NCBI GenBank assembly: GCA_023242925.1
Contig: CP096134.1
Coordinates: forward strand, 2,623,501 to 2,687,500
DNA: 64,000 nucleotides
Reading direction: 5' to 3'
Origin: Hyphomonadaceae bacterium JAD_PAG50586_4
GTDB taxonomy: Bacteria; Pseudomonadota; Alphaproteobacteria; Caulobacterales; Aquidulcibacteraceae
Below are positions 18,802 to 27,271 of this stretch, in pieces (position 1 is the stretch's first letter; each line of letters starts with the position of its first letter). The translations under genes were made by a program, and so were the position numbers. The notes beneath the pieces were generated by a model. The model was not told where the DNA came from and searched no databases. It saw only the letters and a list, made by a program, of their open reading frames with translations.

Positions 18802-19210
18802 GCAACGGGCCCGGCTTTTGGCCGGGCCCGCGCTTAGTTTTTAGCCGTTGAGGCGAGCGATTAGCGGAAGCTGATCGTCACCGCCGTACGGCGGTTCAGA
18901 GGCTCACGCACGCCATCGCGCGTCGCACGGGCCAGGTCCGCTTCACCGCGCGCTTGGCTGGTGACCGAACCCGCGCCGATGCCGCGCGCCACGAGCGCGT
19001 CACGCACCACCGAAGCGCGACGCTCCGACAGGCCTTGGTTGTAGGTCGGCGAGCCCGACGTATCCGTGTGGCCAACAACCACAACGCCCGAGACGTTGCA
19101 CTGACGTGCGCGGTTCACGGCGGCGTCGATCGTTTCCAGAGCGGCTTGGTTCAGGTTCGAGCGATCCCACTCGAAATACACGACGAACTCAGACGTCGGG
19201 CACGCAGCCG
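18802..19210. repeat. Direct repeat copy 1 covering the OmpA C-terminal domain and downstream hairpin
   Basis: This 409-bp segment appears identical to 20089-20497 (offset 1287 bp). It starts upstream of the GC-rich hairpin that follows the gene and ends inside the codons for ACPTSEF, just before the proline-rich linker. The flanking barrel-coding parts of the two genes are clearly diverged, so the identity is local. Confidence 0.9.
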
Positions 19211-19922
19211 CAACAGGCGGCGGGGGCGGGGGCGGCGGCGGCGGCGGCGGCGCCACGACGACCGGCGGCGGCGCTGCGCCGGCGAACTGCCAGCGCAGAC
19301 CAACGGTCACCGCTTGGTGCTCGTAATCGGCTTCGCCGGTTACGCCAGCACCAAGACCTTCCGAGAACTCGACGTCCGGCGCTGCAAAATAGCGGTAGCC
19401 GACATCAAGATCGAGGCGCTCGGTCAGGCTGAACGCGAGGCCAGCCATGGCTTGCCATGCGAGTACGGTGTCTTCGTCCATACCGAGACCGTCGAGGCCC
19501 ACACCGACGCGGGCAGCGCCGACGCCAACGCCAACGTAAGGCTCAACAGAGCCGCCGCGATTGAAGTCGTAGAACAGGTTGGCCATCGCAGACCACGAAC
19601 GGGCCGAGCCGCCGAAATCGCTGTCGATCGGGTCATCGATCGCGATAGGCTCGAAATCATTGTAGCGATAGGCAACTTCACCTTCGAGGCGGTAGCCGCC
19701 GTCGAATGCGTAGCCGAGGCCCAGCGCGCCAAGCCAATCACGATCGAAATCCGGTTGGAAATCAGCCGTGTTATTGCCGTCGGCGATTTGGCCGTCCAAG
19801 CCGCCATTAAAGCCGTAGCCAAGGTCGGCGCGGCCGTACCAGCCTTCCGTGGCATGCGCGACACCCGCGGCGCCACTCATCAGAGCGGCCAACGCCAGCG
19901 TACGCTTCATCTTATTCATCAT
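18861..19922 (-). CDS. OmpA-family outer membrane protein (copy 1)
   Basis: A 353-residue protein with a signal peptide (MKRTLALAALMSGAAGVAHA, cleavage before TEGWYG), an eight-strand-type beta-barrel of about 190 residues (GYRLEGEVAYRYNDFEP, VEPYVGVGVGAARVG, LDVGYRYFAAP), a linker with a run of twelve prolines, and a C-terminal OmpA peptidoglycan-binding domain (VVVVGHTDTSGSPTYNQGLS; RGEADLARATRDGVREPLNRR). It anchors the outer membrane to peptidoglycan. Its C-terminal domain is identical in sequence to that of the neighbouring paralogue while the barrel differs. Start could be either of the first two ATG-type codons near 19922. Confidence 0.92.
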   Translation of the reverse strand: MMNKMKRTLALAALMSGAAGVAHATEGWYGRADLGYGFNGGLDGQIADGNNTADFQPDFDRDWLGALGLGYAFDGGYRLEGEVAYRYNDFEPIAIDDPIDSDFGGSARSWSAMANLFYDFNRGGSVEPYVGVGVGAARVGVGLDGLGMDEDTVLAWQAMAGLAFSLTERLDLDVGYRYFAAPDVEFSEGLGAGVTGEADYEHQAVTVGLRWQFAGAAPPPVVVAPPPPPPPPPPPPVAAACPTSEFVVYFEWDRSNLNQAALETIDAAVNRARQCNVSGVVVVGHTDTSGSPTYNQGLSERRASVVRDALVARGIGAGSVTSQARGEADLARATRDGVREPLNRRTAVTISFR

Positions 19923-20083
19923 TTGGCCGTCCCCTTGTGTGTGAATGGGCCCCCGGCCTGGCTCCTCAGCCAGGTCGTTCTCCCAGTTTCTACAACCGTT
20001 CGCCCCTCAACGTTAATTGTTTTCTTGCCACAGGCAGCAAAAAGCGGGCCCGCGCGCAATCCTGAGCGTTCAAAGGGCGGCTC

Positions 20084-20117
20084 AAAAAGCAACGGGCCCG
20101 GCTTTTGGCCGGGCCCG
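20084..20117 (-). terminator. Intrinsic terminator after OmpA copy 2
   Basis: A 10-bp perfect GC stem (CGGGCCCGGC at 20093-20102 with GCCGGGCCCG at 20108-20117) is followed on the minus strand by GTTGC and five T (20084-20088). The same hairpin lies after copy 1 (18806-18830) but there lacks the T-run, so termination is likely weaker. Confidence 0.75.
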
Positions 20118-20497
20118 CGCTTAGTTTTTAGCCGTTGAGGCGAGCGATTAGCGGAAGCTGATCGTCACCGCCGTACGGCGGTTCAGAGGCTCACGCACGC
20201 CATCGCGCGTCGCACGGGCCAGGTCCGCTTCACCGCGCGCTTGGCTGGTGACCGAACCCGCGCCGATGCCGCGCGCCACGAGCGCGTCACGCACCACCGA
20301 AGCGCGACGCTCCGACAGGCCTTGGTTGTAGGTCGGCGAGCCCGACGTATCCGTGTGGCCAACAACCACAACGCCCGAGACGTTGCACTGACGTGCGCGG
20401 TTCACGGCGGCGTCGATCGTTTCCAGAGCGGCTTGGTTCAGGTTCGAGCGATCCCACTCGAAATACACGACGAACTCAGACGTCGGGCACGCAGCCG
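20089..20497. repeat. Direct repeat copy 2 covering the OmpA C-terminal domain and downstream hairpin
   Basis: Second copy of the 409-bp segment at 18802-19210. The identity stops at ACPTSEF in the coding direction; beyond it the linker here is built of Q-P-P-V-V units instead of polyproline. Confidence 0.9.
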
Positions 20498-21176
20498 GCT
20501 GAATGACCGGCGGCTGAACGACCGGCGGCTGAACAACCGGCGGCGCCACAACCGGAGCGACTGGAGCCGCGAATTGATAACGCAGGCCCACCGTCACAGC
20601 TTGGTGCTCGTAATCAACGTCGATCGGAAGACCCGACGCTTCGTATTCGACTTCAGGCGCCATGAAATAGCGGTAGCCGATGTCCAGGTCGAGCTGTTCG
20701 GAAATGCCGAACGCGATACCCGCCATAGCTTGATACGCCAGGACGGTGTCTTCGTCGCTGCCGATACCGTCAATGCCCGCACCTACGCGCGCGGCGCCAA
20801 CACCGACGCCGAGGTAGGGTTCAACCGAGCTGCCACGGTTGAAATCATAAAACAAATTGGCCATCGCCGACCACGAGCGCGCATAGCCCGCCGCAGGAAC
20901 GGTGTCGATCTCGCCTTCCCAATCATTGTAGCGATAGGCGAGTTCGCCTTCGGTACGGAAGCCGTTGGCAAACGCGTAGCCGAGACCAAGAGCGCCCATC
21001 CAATCGTTTTCAAGGTCGCCGCTAAAATTCTCGCCATCGACGTTGCCGTCGACGGTGCTCTCTAGGCTGTAGCCAACGTCCGCACGGCCATACCAGCCCT
21101 CAGTGGCTTGAGCTGCGCCCGAGGCGCCAGCCATCACCGCCGCGATCGCGACAGTCTTCGTGATGCGTGATTTCAT
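20148..21176 (-). CDS. OmpA-family outer membrane protein (copy 2)
   Basis: A 342-residue paralogue of the downstream gene: signal peptide (VAIAAVMAGASGAAQA, then TEGWYGRADVGYSL), an N-terminal beta-barrel (FRTEGELAYRYNDWEG, SVEPYLGVGVGAARVG, LDIGYRYFMAPEVEY), a linker of PPVVQ repeats and a C-terminal OmpA domain identical to copy 1. The two genes lie head to tail, so they arose by tandem duplication. A 540-bp gap upstream should hold its promoter. Confidence 0.92.
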   Translation of the reverse strand: MKSRITKTVAIAAVMAGASGAAQATEGWYGRADVGYSLESTVDGNVDGENFSGDLENDWMGALGLGYAFANGFRTEGELAYRYNDWEGEIDTVPAAGYARSWSAMANLFYDFNRGSSVEPYLGVGVGAARVGAGIDGIGSDEDTVLAYQAMAGIAFGISEQLDLDIGYRYFMAPEVEYEASGLPIDVDYEHQAVTVGLRYQFAAPVAPVVAPPVVQPPVVQPPVIQPAACPTSEFVVYFEWDRSNLNQAALETIDAAVNRARQCNVSGVVVVGHTDTSGSPTYNQGLSERRASVVRDALVARGIGAGSVTSQARGEADLARATRDGVREPLNRRTAVTISFR

Positions 21177-21446
21177 TTCATTCCCTCTTGCCGAATATCC
21201 CCTGCGACGAGCGCCAGAGCAAATCCAGCGAACCGCGCAAAATTTAGCGTGTCCCTAAGGAGCCCAACGCCCGTTACCGAACGATGAACATTCTGTTTGG
21301 TTCCCGGAACTCCCTGCCTAGTGACCTGTACCCTAGAGAACGCGCACGTCCACGCCGGGCTCCTTATAAGGTAGCAATAATCACGCGGTTTGTAGCATTT
21401 AGCGCCGATGCGTGTCGTTCCGGCGACACGCTTATGTCGCCACCAT

Positions 21447-21482
21447 GAATAAAAGGGGCCGCGCCCCTCCCGACGCGGCCCC
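21447..21482 (-). terminator. Intrinsic terminator on the minus strand
   Basis: GGGGCCGCG (21455-21463) pairs perfectly with CGCGGCCCC (21474-21482); on the minus strand it is followed by TTTTATT. It terminates something transcribed leftwards from inside the 21483-21715 interval, where no minus-strand gene is convincing. Confidence 0.65.
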
Positions 21483-21700
21483 ATCCCCCGATCGCCCCTG
21501 CGCGCATTCTCCACGGCCGAAGCCAGAGAACGTCCCCCGCCGAAACTTCAAGGTCGCGGCACTTTGACCATCGCATGGCGCGCCCGCCACCCTGTTCGGC
21601 GCCTCGACCGGCCAATTCCCGGCGCATGTGGCGACAGCACCACACGGTTCTGTGAGCGGAACCGACCCGGCTTCGACGGGTTGGCTCTGTGACCTCTCAA
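21451..21700 (-). ncRNA. Candidate structured RNA in the 539-bp gap upstream of OmpA copy 2
   Basis: The interval 21177-21715 holds no convincing gene. Its right half contains several perfect short hairpins: one at 21507-21530 with a UUCG-type tetraloop on the minus strand, GGTTC/GAACC at 21646-21663, ACCCG/CGGGT at 21665-21681, then the terminator at 21447-21482. This looks like a leftward small RNA of up to 250 nt, though the hairpins could instead be leader structure of the rightward gene at 21716. No known RNA family is recognised. The left half (21177-21445) should contain the OmpA promoter and a 7-bp hairpin (CGTGTCG/CGACACG near 21414-21430). Confidence 0.3.
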
Positions 21701-21715
21701 ACGGAGACACCGAAC

Positions 21716-22114
21716 ATGGCTGACATCCCGCAAACCAACGATCCCTACGCCCCACCGCCGCGTTATAAGAACAAGAGCGGCGCGATGGTTCGGGTCGCGC
21801 TATTGGCGGCGATGCTCGCAGCCGCTGCTTGGGGCTATATGACCCTACAAAATGCGCCTCGAACGGCGCTCGTAGCGCCGGCCGCTGAAGAGCAATCGTT
21901 CGCTGACGCCGCCGGCAGCCAAGGTTATGCACCCAGCGCCTCGGCACCATCCGCGCCCGTCGCACCTGCCGCAACGACCGCACCGTCCCAGACGCCAAAC
22001 GCCGCCCCGCGCGCGCCAGCACCAGATCCTGTACCACCGCCCTCTACGACGATAGCGCCGAGCGGCGCGTCCGCGCCGCTGCCGGCGCCAGCCGATACCC
22101 CTGCCGGCGACTAA
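21716..22114 (+). CDS. Hypothetical single-pass membrane protein with Pro/Ala-rich tail
   Basis: A 132-residue protein from the ATG at 21716 (MADIPQTNDPYAPPPRYKNK), preceded by CGGAG. One transmembrane helix follows (VALLAAMLAAAAWGYMTL), then a long disordered tail of alanine, proline and serine. Topology suggests a cytoplasmic N-terminus and periplasmic tail. No domain is recognised. It ends 58 bp before tRNA-Lys. Confidence 0.65.
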   Translation: MADIPQTNDPYAPPPRYKNKSGAMVRVALLAAMLAAAAWGYMTLQNAPRTALVAPAAEEQSFADAAGSQGYAPSASAPSAPVAPAATTAPSQTPNAAPRAPAPDPVPPPSTTIAPSGASAPLPAPADTPAGD

Positions 22115-22172
22115 TTCCAGGCTACAGGTTGCGCGCGCGAAGGCATCAGCTTAAGTGCCTGCCCTCGCGTGC

Positions 22173-22249
22173 GAGCCCGTAGCTCAGTCGGTAGAGCATC
22201 TGACTTTTAATCAGAGGGTCTCGGGTTCGAGATCCCGACGGGCTCACCA
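22173..22249 (+). tRNA. tRNA-Lys (anticodon TTT)
   Basis: A complete cloverleaf: acceptor stem GAGCCCG pairs with CGGGCTC, D-arm AGCTCAGTCGGTAGAGC, anticodon loop CTTTTAA with anticodon TTT, T-arm GGGTTCGAGATCC, discriminator A and an encoded CCA at the 3' end. No integrase or att duplication is seen beside it. Confidence 0.97.
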
Positions 22250-22262
22250 TGCGCCACTCGCG

Positions 22263-23743
22263 CTAGTTTGCCGCCGCCAATGCGGCGCCAACCGCCTTAC
22301 GCCAACCCGCCTTTGCATCTTCGCGCGCGCGTTGGGACATCTGCGGCGACCAGCGGGCGCCAGTACTCGCGCCCGCACCGTCGAGCGAGGCAATGAGCTT
22401 CGCGCCAAGTGCGGCGAGTTTTGCCGCGCCGAGTGCAGTAACCTCCTGGAATTTCGGACGCGCGACTTCGACATCGCAAACGTCGGCGAGGTATTGCATC
22501 GCCCAAGAATTGGCTGTGAGCCCTCCGTCAACCAGCAACGACTTTATTGGCGGGCGCCATCGGCGCGCAGCGCATCGAGCAGATCCGCCGTCTGATACGC
22601 GACCGCTTCAAGACCGGCGCGCACGAGATGCTCCAGTCGAGAGTCGCGCGTGAGGCCAATGATCGTGCCACGCGCTTCTGCATTCCATTGTGGCGCGCCA
22701 AGGCCGGCGAACGCTGGCACGAGGTACACGCCGCCATTGTCCGGCAACTCAGCGGCGATCGCTTCGGACTCAGCAGAATTCTTGATCAGCTTCAGCCCGT
22801 CGCGCAGCCACTGCATCGTAGCGCCTGCGGAGAAAATCGAGCCCTCTAGCGCGTAAGCGAAATCCTGTTGCGTTTGATAACCCACGGTCGCCAACAAGCG
22901 ATTGGCCGAATGCGGCTGCGCATCGCCCATGTTCATGACCAGAAACGCGCCAGTGCCGTACGTGACTTTCGCCATGCCGGGCTTGAGGCAGCCATGACCC
23001 ACGAGCGCAGCGTGTTGATCACCAGCCATGCCATGAACGGGAATGGCGCGCCCTAAATGCTCTGGCGCCGCATCGCCAAAATGCGCGTCGCAGGCGGCCG
23101 TCTTGGGCAATAGCTCGGGCGGCACTTTGAATAGCGCACACATGTCCTCGCTCCAAGCGCGCTTGGAGATGTCGAACAGCAGCGTACGCGCGGCATTGGT
23201 GACATCGCTCACGTGCGAAGCGCCATTGGTGAGACGCCAGACGAGAAAGCACTCGATCGTGCCAAACGCGAGCTCACCCTTCTCGGCCCGCGTCCGCAGC
23301 TTGGGATCGCGATCGAGAATCCAGGCGATTTTGGTGGCGGAGAAATAGGGATCGAGCAGCAGGCCCGTTGTCCGCTGGACGCGCGCTTCGTGCCCCGCCT
23401 CACGTAAACCAGCACACACATCCGATGTGCGACGGTCTTGCCAGACGATGGCTCTGTGCACCGGAGCGCCAGTCTTGCGATCCCACACCACCGTTGTTTC
23501 GCGCTGATTGGTGATGCCTATCGTGGAGATGTTTGCCGCGCCGCCGACCTTGGCGATGACATCGCGGCACACGTTCAACGTCGCCGCCCAAATCTCCTCC
23601 GCGTCATGCTCGACCCAGCCTGGTTGGGGATAATGCTGCTGGAGTTCGGTCTGCGAGGTGGCGACGGGATTGAAGTCGAGATCGAAGACGATCGCGCGCG
23701 TGGAGGTCGTGCCTTGATCTATGGCGAGGATGTGCGTGCTCAT
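22263..23743 (-). CDS. glpK: Glycerol kinase, frame broken near 22549
   Basis: GlpK phosphorylates glycerol to glycerol 3-phosphate. Read from the ATG at 23743: ILAIDQGTTSTRAIVFDLD (phosphate loop), GITNQRETTVVWDRKTG, IVWQDRRT and GMAGDQHAALVGHGC. The frame ends early because GG at 22549-22550 appears to have lost one G; with it the sequence continues DGARPIKSLLVDGGLTANSW to a stop at 22263, giving a normal 493 residues. No glpF or glpD lies alongside. Probably a sequencing error. Confidence 0.94.
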
Positions 23744-23928
23744 GCGCGCAGAAAACGGCGGGCAGGCGCCAAGGTCAACCACGGACCAGCGCCTCCCCTG
23801 CGCGGGCGGCGCTTTAAGCGCCGGCCTCAGCGGTCTTGAGCACGGCGGCGAATGCGCTCGACGCCGCGCGGACGCGGACCATTGCGACATCGAGTCCGCC
23901 GTCCACGCACTACTCGGTTGGATAGATT

Positions 23929-23960
23929 GACGGCGCGCGAGACCAAACCCGCGCGCCGTC
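23929..23960. terminator. Strong intergenic hairpin, possible terminator
   Basis: GACGGCGCGCG (23929-23939) pairs perfectly with CGCGCGCCGTC (23950-23960) between glpK and the nitronate monooxygenase gene. The plus strand continues TAAGAATTTT; the minus strand has no T-run. It probably marks the transcript end of the monooxygenase gene or reduces read-through into glpK. Confidence 0.45.
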
Positions 23961-23987
23961 TAAGAATTTTCTAAATGAGGCGTGGGA

Positions 23988-24952
23988 TTAGCCGGCGCAC
24001 AACGCCCGCTTTGCCTCGTCGTACTCGCGCTTCATGCGCGCGATACGCTCGGCGGCCGGGATGATCTCGTGCACGCCGCCCACGCCTTGGCCGGCGCCCC
24101 AGATGTCCTTCCAGGCCTTTGCCTTCGAACCCTCAGCGCCCACGGCGAAGTTCATCTTGCTCGGATCGCTCTGCGGCAGATTGTCCGGATCGAGACCGGC
24201 TGCGCTGATCGAGCCCTTGAGATAATTGCCGAGCACGCCGGTGAAGAGGTTGCTGTAAACGACATCGTTCGCCGTGCTGTCGACGATCATTTGCTTGTAC
24301 GCATCCGGTGCGTTGGCTTCGGTCGTGGCGATGAAGGCCGAACCGATATAGGCGAGGTCCGCGCCCATCGCTTGGGCCGCAAGGATGCCGCGGCCAGTCG
24401 AGATCGCGCCTGACACGAGCAGCGGTCCATCGAAGAATTCGCGCAACTCGGAGATAAGCGCAAACGGCGACAAGCCGCCAGCGTGCCCGCCTGCACCCGC
24501 GCACACGGCGATGAGGCCATCAGCGCCCTTCTCCAGCGCTTTTTAGCAAACGCGACGTTGATGACGTCGTGCAGCACGATGCCGCCGTAAGAGTGGATCG
24601 CTTCGTTCACGTCCGGGCGCGCGCCTAGCGAGGTAATCACGATCGGAACTTTGTGTTTCACGCAAAGCTCGACGTCCTGCTCGAGGCGCGCATTGGTCTT
24701 GTGAACGATCTGGTTGACGGCAAACGGCGCCGACGGCGCATCGGGGTGTGCTGCATCATAAGCGGCGAGATCTGCCTTGATCTGAGTTAGCCATTCATCC
24801 AGCAACTCCACTGGGCGCGCATTCAGCGCCGGGAACGAGCCAACGATGCCGGCCTTGCACTGCGCCGTTACGAGAGCGGGATTGGCGATGATAAATTGCG
24901 GGGCGCCAACAACCGGCAGGCGTAGCTTGTCGAAAATAGGCGGCAGCGCCAT
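23988..24952 (-). CDS. Nitronate monooxygenase (2-nitropropane dioxygenase family), frame broken near 24540
   Basis: An FMN-dependent TIM-barrel enzyme that oxidises alkyl nitronates. The N-terminus reads LPPIFDKLRLPVVGAPQF; the C-terminal half has GAGGHAGGLSPF, with the catalytic histidine region, and the FMN-phosphate site LVSGAISTGRGILAAQAMGA. The frame is lost at five T (24540-24544); a sixth restores AFAKKALEKGADGLIAVCAG and a 321-residue protein. It is divergent from the mutase operon across 75 bp. Confidence 0.88.
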
Positions 24953-25034
24953 CATCACTCTCCCTTGTTGCGCTCAGCCGTAGCTTCTTGGCAAAAGCGC
25001 GTCGATACATTCCATTACGTAAACTGGAGCGGAA

Positions 25035-26873
25035 ATGTCTGAGCCTTTGCACCTGGGCGAGCCGGCCGATGAGGCTGCCTGGCGGGCGTTGCTCGAGCAA
25101 GGGCTCAAAGGCGCCAAATGGGAGCGACTTGTTGGCAAGACCAGCGACGGTATCGCGCTTGAACCGCTCTATCGCGAGACGGACGTCGCGACATCAAAAG
25201 ATACCTCCGGTTTCCCTGGCGCGGCGCCCTTCGTGCGCGGCGCGCACCAAGGCGCGTGGCTGATCCGCCAAGCCTACGCGCATCCCGATCCGGAGAAGAC
25301 GAACGCAGCGATTCTATCAGATCTCGCAGGTGGCGTCGGCGCGATCGAACTCGTGATCGATCCGAAGGGTGAACACGGCGTAGCGATCAGCAATGCATCC
25401 GCGCTCGACATCGCATTGGCCAATGTGATCCTTGAAGCAGCGCCCGTTTCGCTCGATGCAGGCGCCTTCGGTTTGCAGGCAGCGGAATTGCTCGCGGCGA
25501 AACTGCGCGGCGTGGCGGCGGCGGGCACCGCTTTCAACCTGGATCCGATCGGCGTGCTGATGCGCGATGGCGCGATTGGCGCAGGCGATATGGCATCAGC
25601 CACGCAGTTTGCGGCGCGGGTGCGCAAAGAATTGCCGGCGGCGACGGCGATTCGTGTTGATGGGCGGCCGGTGCACGAAGCTGGCGGCACGGAGGCGCAA
25701 GAGATCGCCGCCACACTTTCAAGCGGAATCGCCTACCTGCGCGCGCTGAAAGAGGCGGGCCTTTCTATTGAAGACAGCGCCGCGACTCTGGCGTTCGCGA
25801 TCAGCATCGGTCCCGACGTGCTGATCGAAAGCGCCAAACTGCGCGCACTTCGTCTCTGCTGGGCGCGTGTGCTTGAAGCAACGGGCGCAGCGCCTACAAA
25901 GCGCGCCGCTTACATTCACGCGTTCACCGGCGCGCGCATGCTGACGCGCCAAGACGCGCAAACCAACATCCTCCGCATCACCACAGCAGCCTTCGGTGCG
26001 GCAATTGGCGGCGCGGACGTTTTGACGACCTCCAACTTTACCGACGCGCTCGGCGGGCCGACGCCCTTCGCGCGCCGCGTCGCGCGCAACACACAGCACG
26101 TTCTGCTCGAAGAATGCCGCTTGGGCCACGTGGCTGATCCGGCGGGCGGCTCGTGGTTCGTGGAGAAACTCACGCGCGACCTGGCCGACAAAGCATGGGC
26201 GCTGATGCAGGAGATCGAAGCACAAGGCGGCATGCTCGCTGCGCTGCAAAGCGGCTCGTTACAAAACGCCGTCGCTGAAGCGCGCACGGCGCGCCAACGT
26301 GCGATCGCCACACGGCGCGAGACGATCACAGGCGTCACCGATTTCCCATTGCTCGGCGGCAAGGCGCCGGAGGTGGATGCATCGGACCGCCAGTTTCCAG
26401 CCGGCAAAGCCGCCGCGGCCAATGCACTTGCGCCGATCCGCTGGGCGGAGCCATTCGAGAACCTTTGCGATCGCGCAGCCGCAGCCAAGCCAAGCGTGTT
26501 CTTTGCAAACATGGCGACACTCGCTGAATTTGGCCCGCGCGCGCAATTCTCGCGCAACTTGCTCGCGGTCGGCGGCGTCGCCAGCATCGGGCCGGAAGAG
26601 GCGTACGCGAGCATTGACGAATTGATCGATGCGTTCCGCGCAACCGGCGCCAAAGTCGCGCTGATCACCGGGACGGATGCGTATTACGCCGATCATGCGG
26701 AAAACGCCGCGCAACGTCTGAAAGCGGCCGGCGCGCTTTGGGTCACGCTCGCGGGCAAGCCCGGCGAGAACGAAGCAAAATGGCGCGCGGCGGGCGTCGA
26801 TCAATTCGTGTTCGTCGGCGTCAATGTGTTGAAAGAACTTGAGACGCTGCACGCGGCGTTGGGGATTACCTGA
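25035..26873 (+). CDS. mutA: Methylmalonyl-CoA mutase small subunit
   Basis: The 612-residue small (beta) subunit of heterodimeric methylmalonyl-CoA mutase. It has the TIM-barrel mutase fold (GLKGAKWERLVGKTSDGI at the start, HLGRVADP-like GHVADPAGGSWFVE) and a degenerate C-terminal cobalamin-domain fold (VALITGTDAYYADHAE) that lacks the DxHxxG cobalamin-binding motif, as expected for this subunit. Together with MutB it interconverts methylmalonyl-CoA and succinyl-CoA, the end of propionyl-CoA catabolism. First gene of a coupled operon. Confidence 0.93.
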   Translation: MSEPLHLGEPADEAAWRALLEQGLKGAKWERLVGKTSDGIALEPLYRETDVATSKDTSGFPGAAPFVRGAHQGAWLIRQAYAHPDPEKTNAAILSDLAGGVGAIELVIDPKGEHGVAISNASALDIALANVILEAAPVSLDAGAFGLQAAELLAAKLRGVAAAGTAFNLDPIGVLMRDGAIGAGDMASATQFAARVRKELPAATAIRVDGRPVHEAGGTEAQEIAATLSSGIAYLRALKEAGLSIEDSAATLAFAISIGPDVLIESAKLRALRLCWARVLEATGAAPTKRAAYIHAFTGARMLTRQDAQTNILRITTAAFGAAIGGADVLTTSNFTDALGGPTPFARRVARNTQHVLLEECRLGHVADPAGGSWFVEKLTRDLADKAWALMQEIEAQGGMLAALQSGSLQNAVAEARTARQRAIATRRETITGVTDFPLLGGKAPEVDASDRQFPAGKAAAANALAPIRWAEPFENLCDRAAAAKPSVFFANMATLAEFGPRAQFSRNLLAVGGVASIGPEEAYASIDELIDAFRATGAKVALITGTDAYYADHAENAAQRLKAAGALWVTLAGKPGENEAKWRAAGVDQFVFVGVNVLKELETLHAALGIT

Positions 26874-27271
26874 TGCCGCGCCCCGAAGAACCGCCGCCGC
26901 CAGAGATTATCCAAGCGCTAGCGACGCTTGAGCAGGCCTCCGCGCCAACAGAGCTTGGGCCATCGTATCAAGCGCTGAGCCGATGGCGGCGGCACGCGCG
27001 CAACACGAGATTCCGTCGCCCGCTTTTGGTGCTCGTGCTCGCCTTCACAGCGATGTTCGCCGCCATCTACACCCTTCAGCTCTTCGATTTCACAGTAACC
27101 GAGTTTGGCAAGGGTGCGCTGTTCGGCGTTTTGGCAATGAATATGCTCACGCTGACAATGGACGCGCTGAGCCCGCGGCCGTTGCCTCCGCCGAATTTCG
27201 TCGAGCGGGTCGATAATGCGATCGGGCGCTGGCGCCACCTCACCCCCTTGATGCGGGAAATCCCGAAATGA
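26873..27271 (+). CDS. Hypothetical membrane protein between the two mutase genes
   Basis: A 132-residue protein whose start overlaps the mutA stop by one base and whose stop overlaps the mutB start by four, so all three are translationally coupled. It has two hydrophobic helices ([20 protein letters not shown] and a weaker [19 protein letters not shown]) flanked by a proline-rich N-terminus and a basic [12 protein letters not shown] segment. No family is recognised and it is not a standard part of the mutase. Function unknown. Confidence 0.75.
   Translation: MPRPEEPPPPEIIQALATLEQASAPTELGPSYQALSRWRRHARNTRFRRPLLVLVLAFTAMFAAIYTLQLFDFTVTEFGKGALFGVLAMNMLTLTMDALSPRPLPPPNFVERVDNAIGRWRHLTPLMREIPK

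Noticed and set aside
18954..20138. 394-codon plus-strand frame across the first ompA gene
   Set aside because: It is antisense to a clear porin, low in complexity and repeats in the second copy only because the DNA is duplicated.
21432..22037. 201-codon minus-strand frame
   Set aside because: It spans a terminator-like hairpin and lies opposite the better-supported gene at 21716; no motif or ribosome site.
22173..22249. tRNA-Lys as an integration site
   Set aside because: No integrase gene and no repeat of the tRNA 3' end in the neighbourhood.
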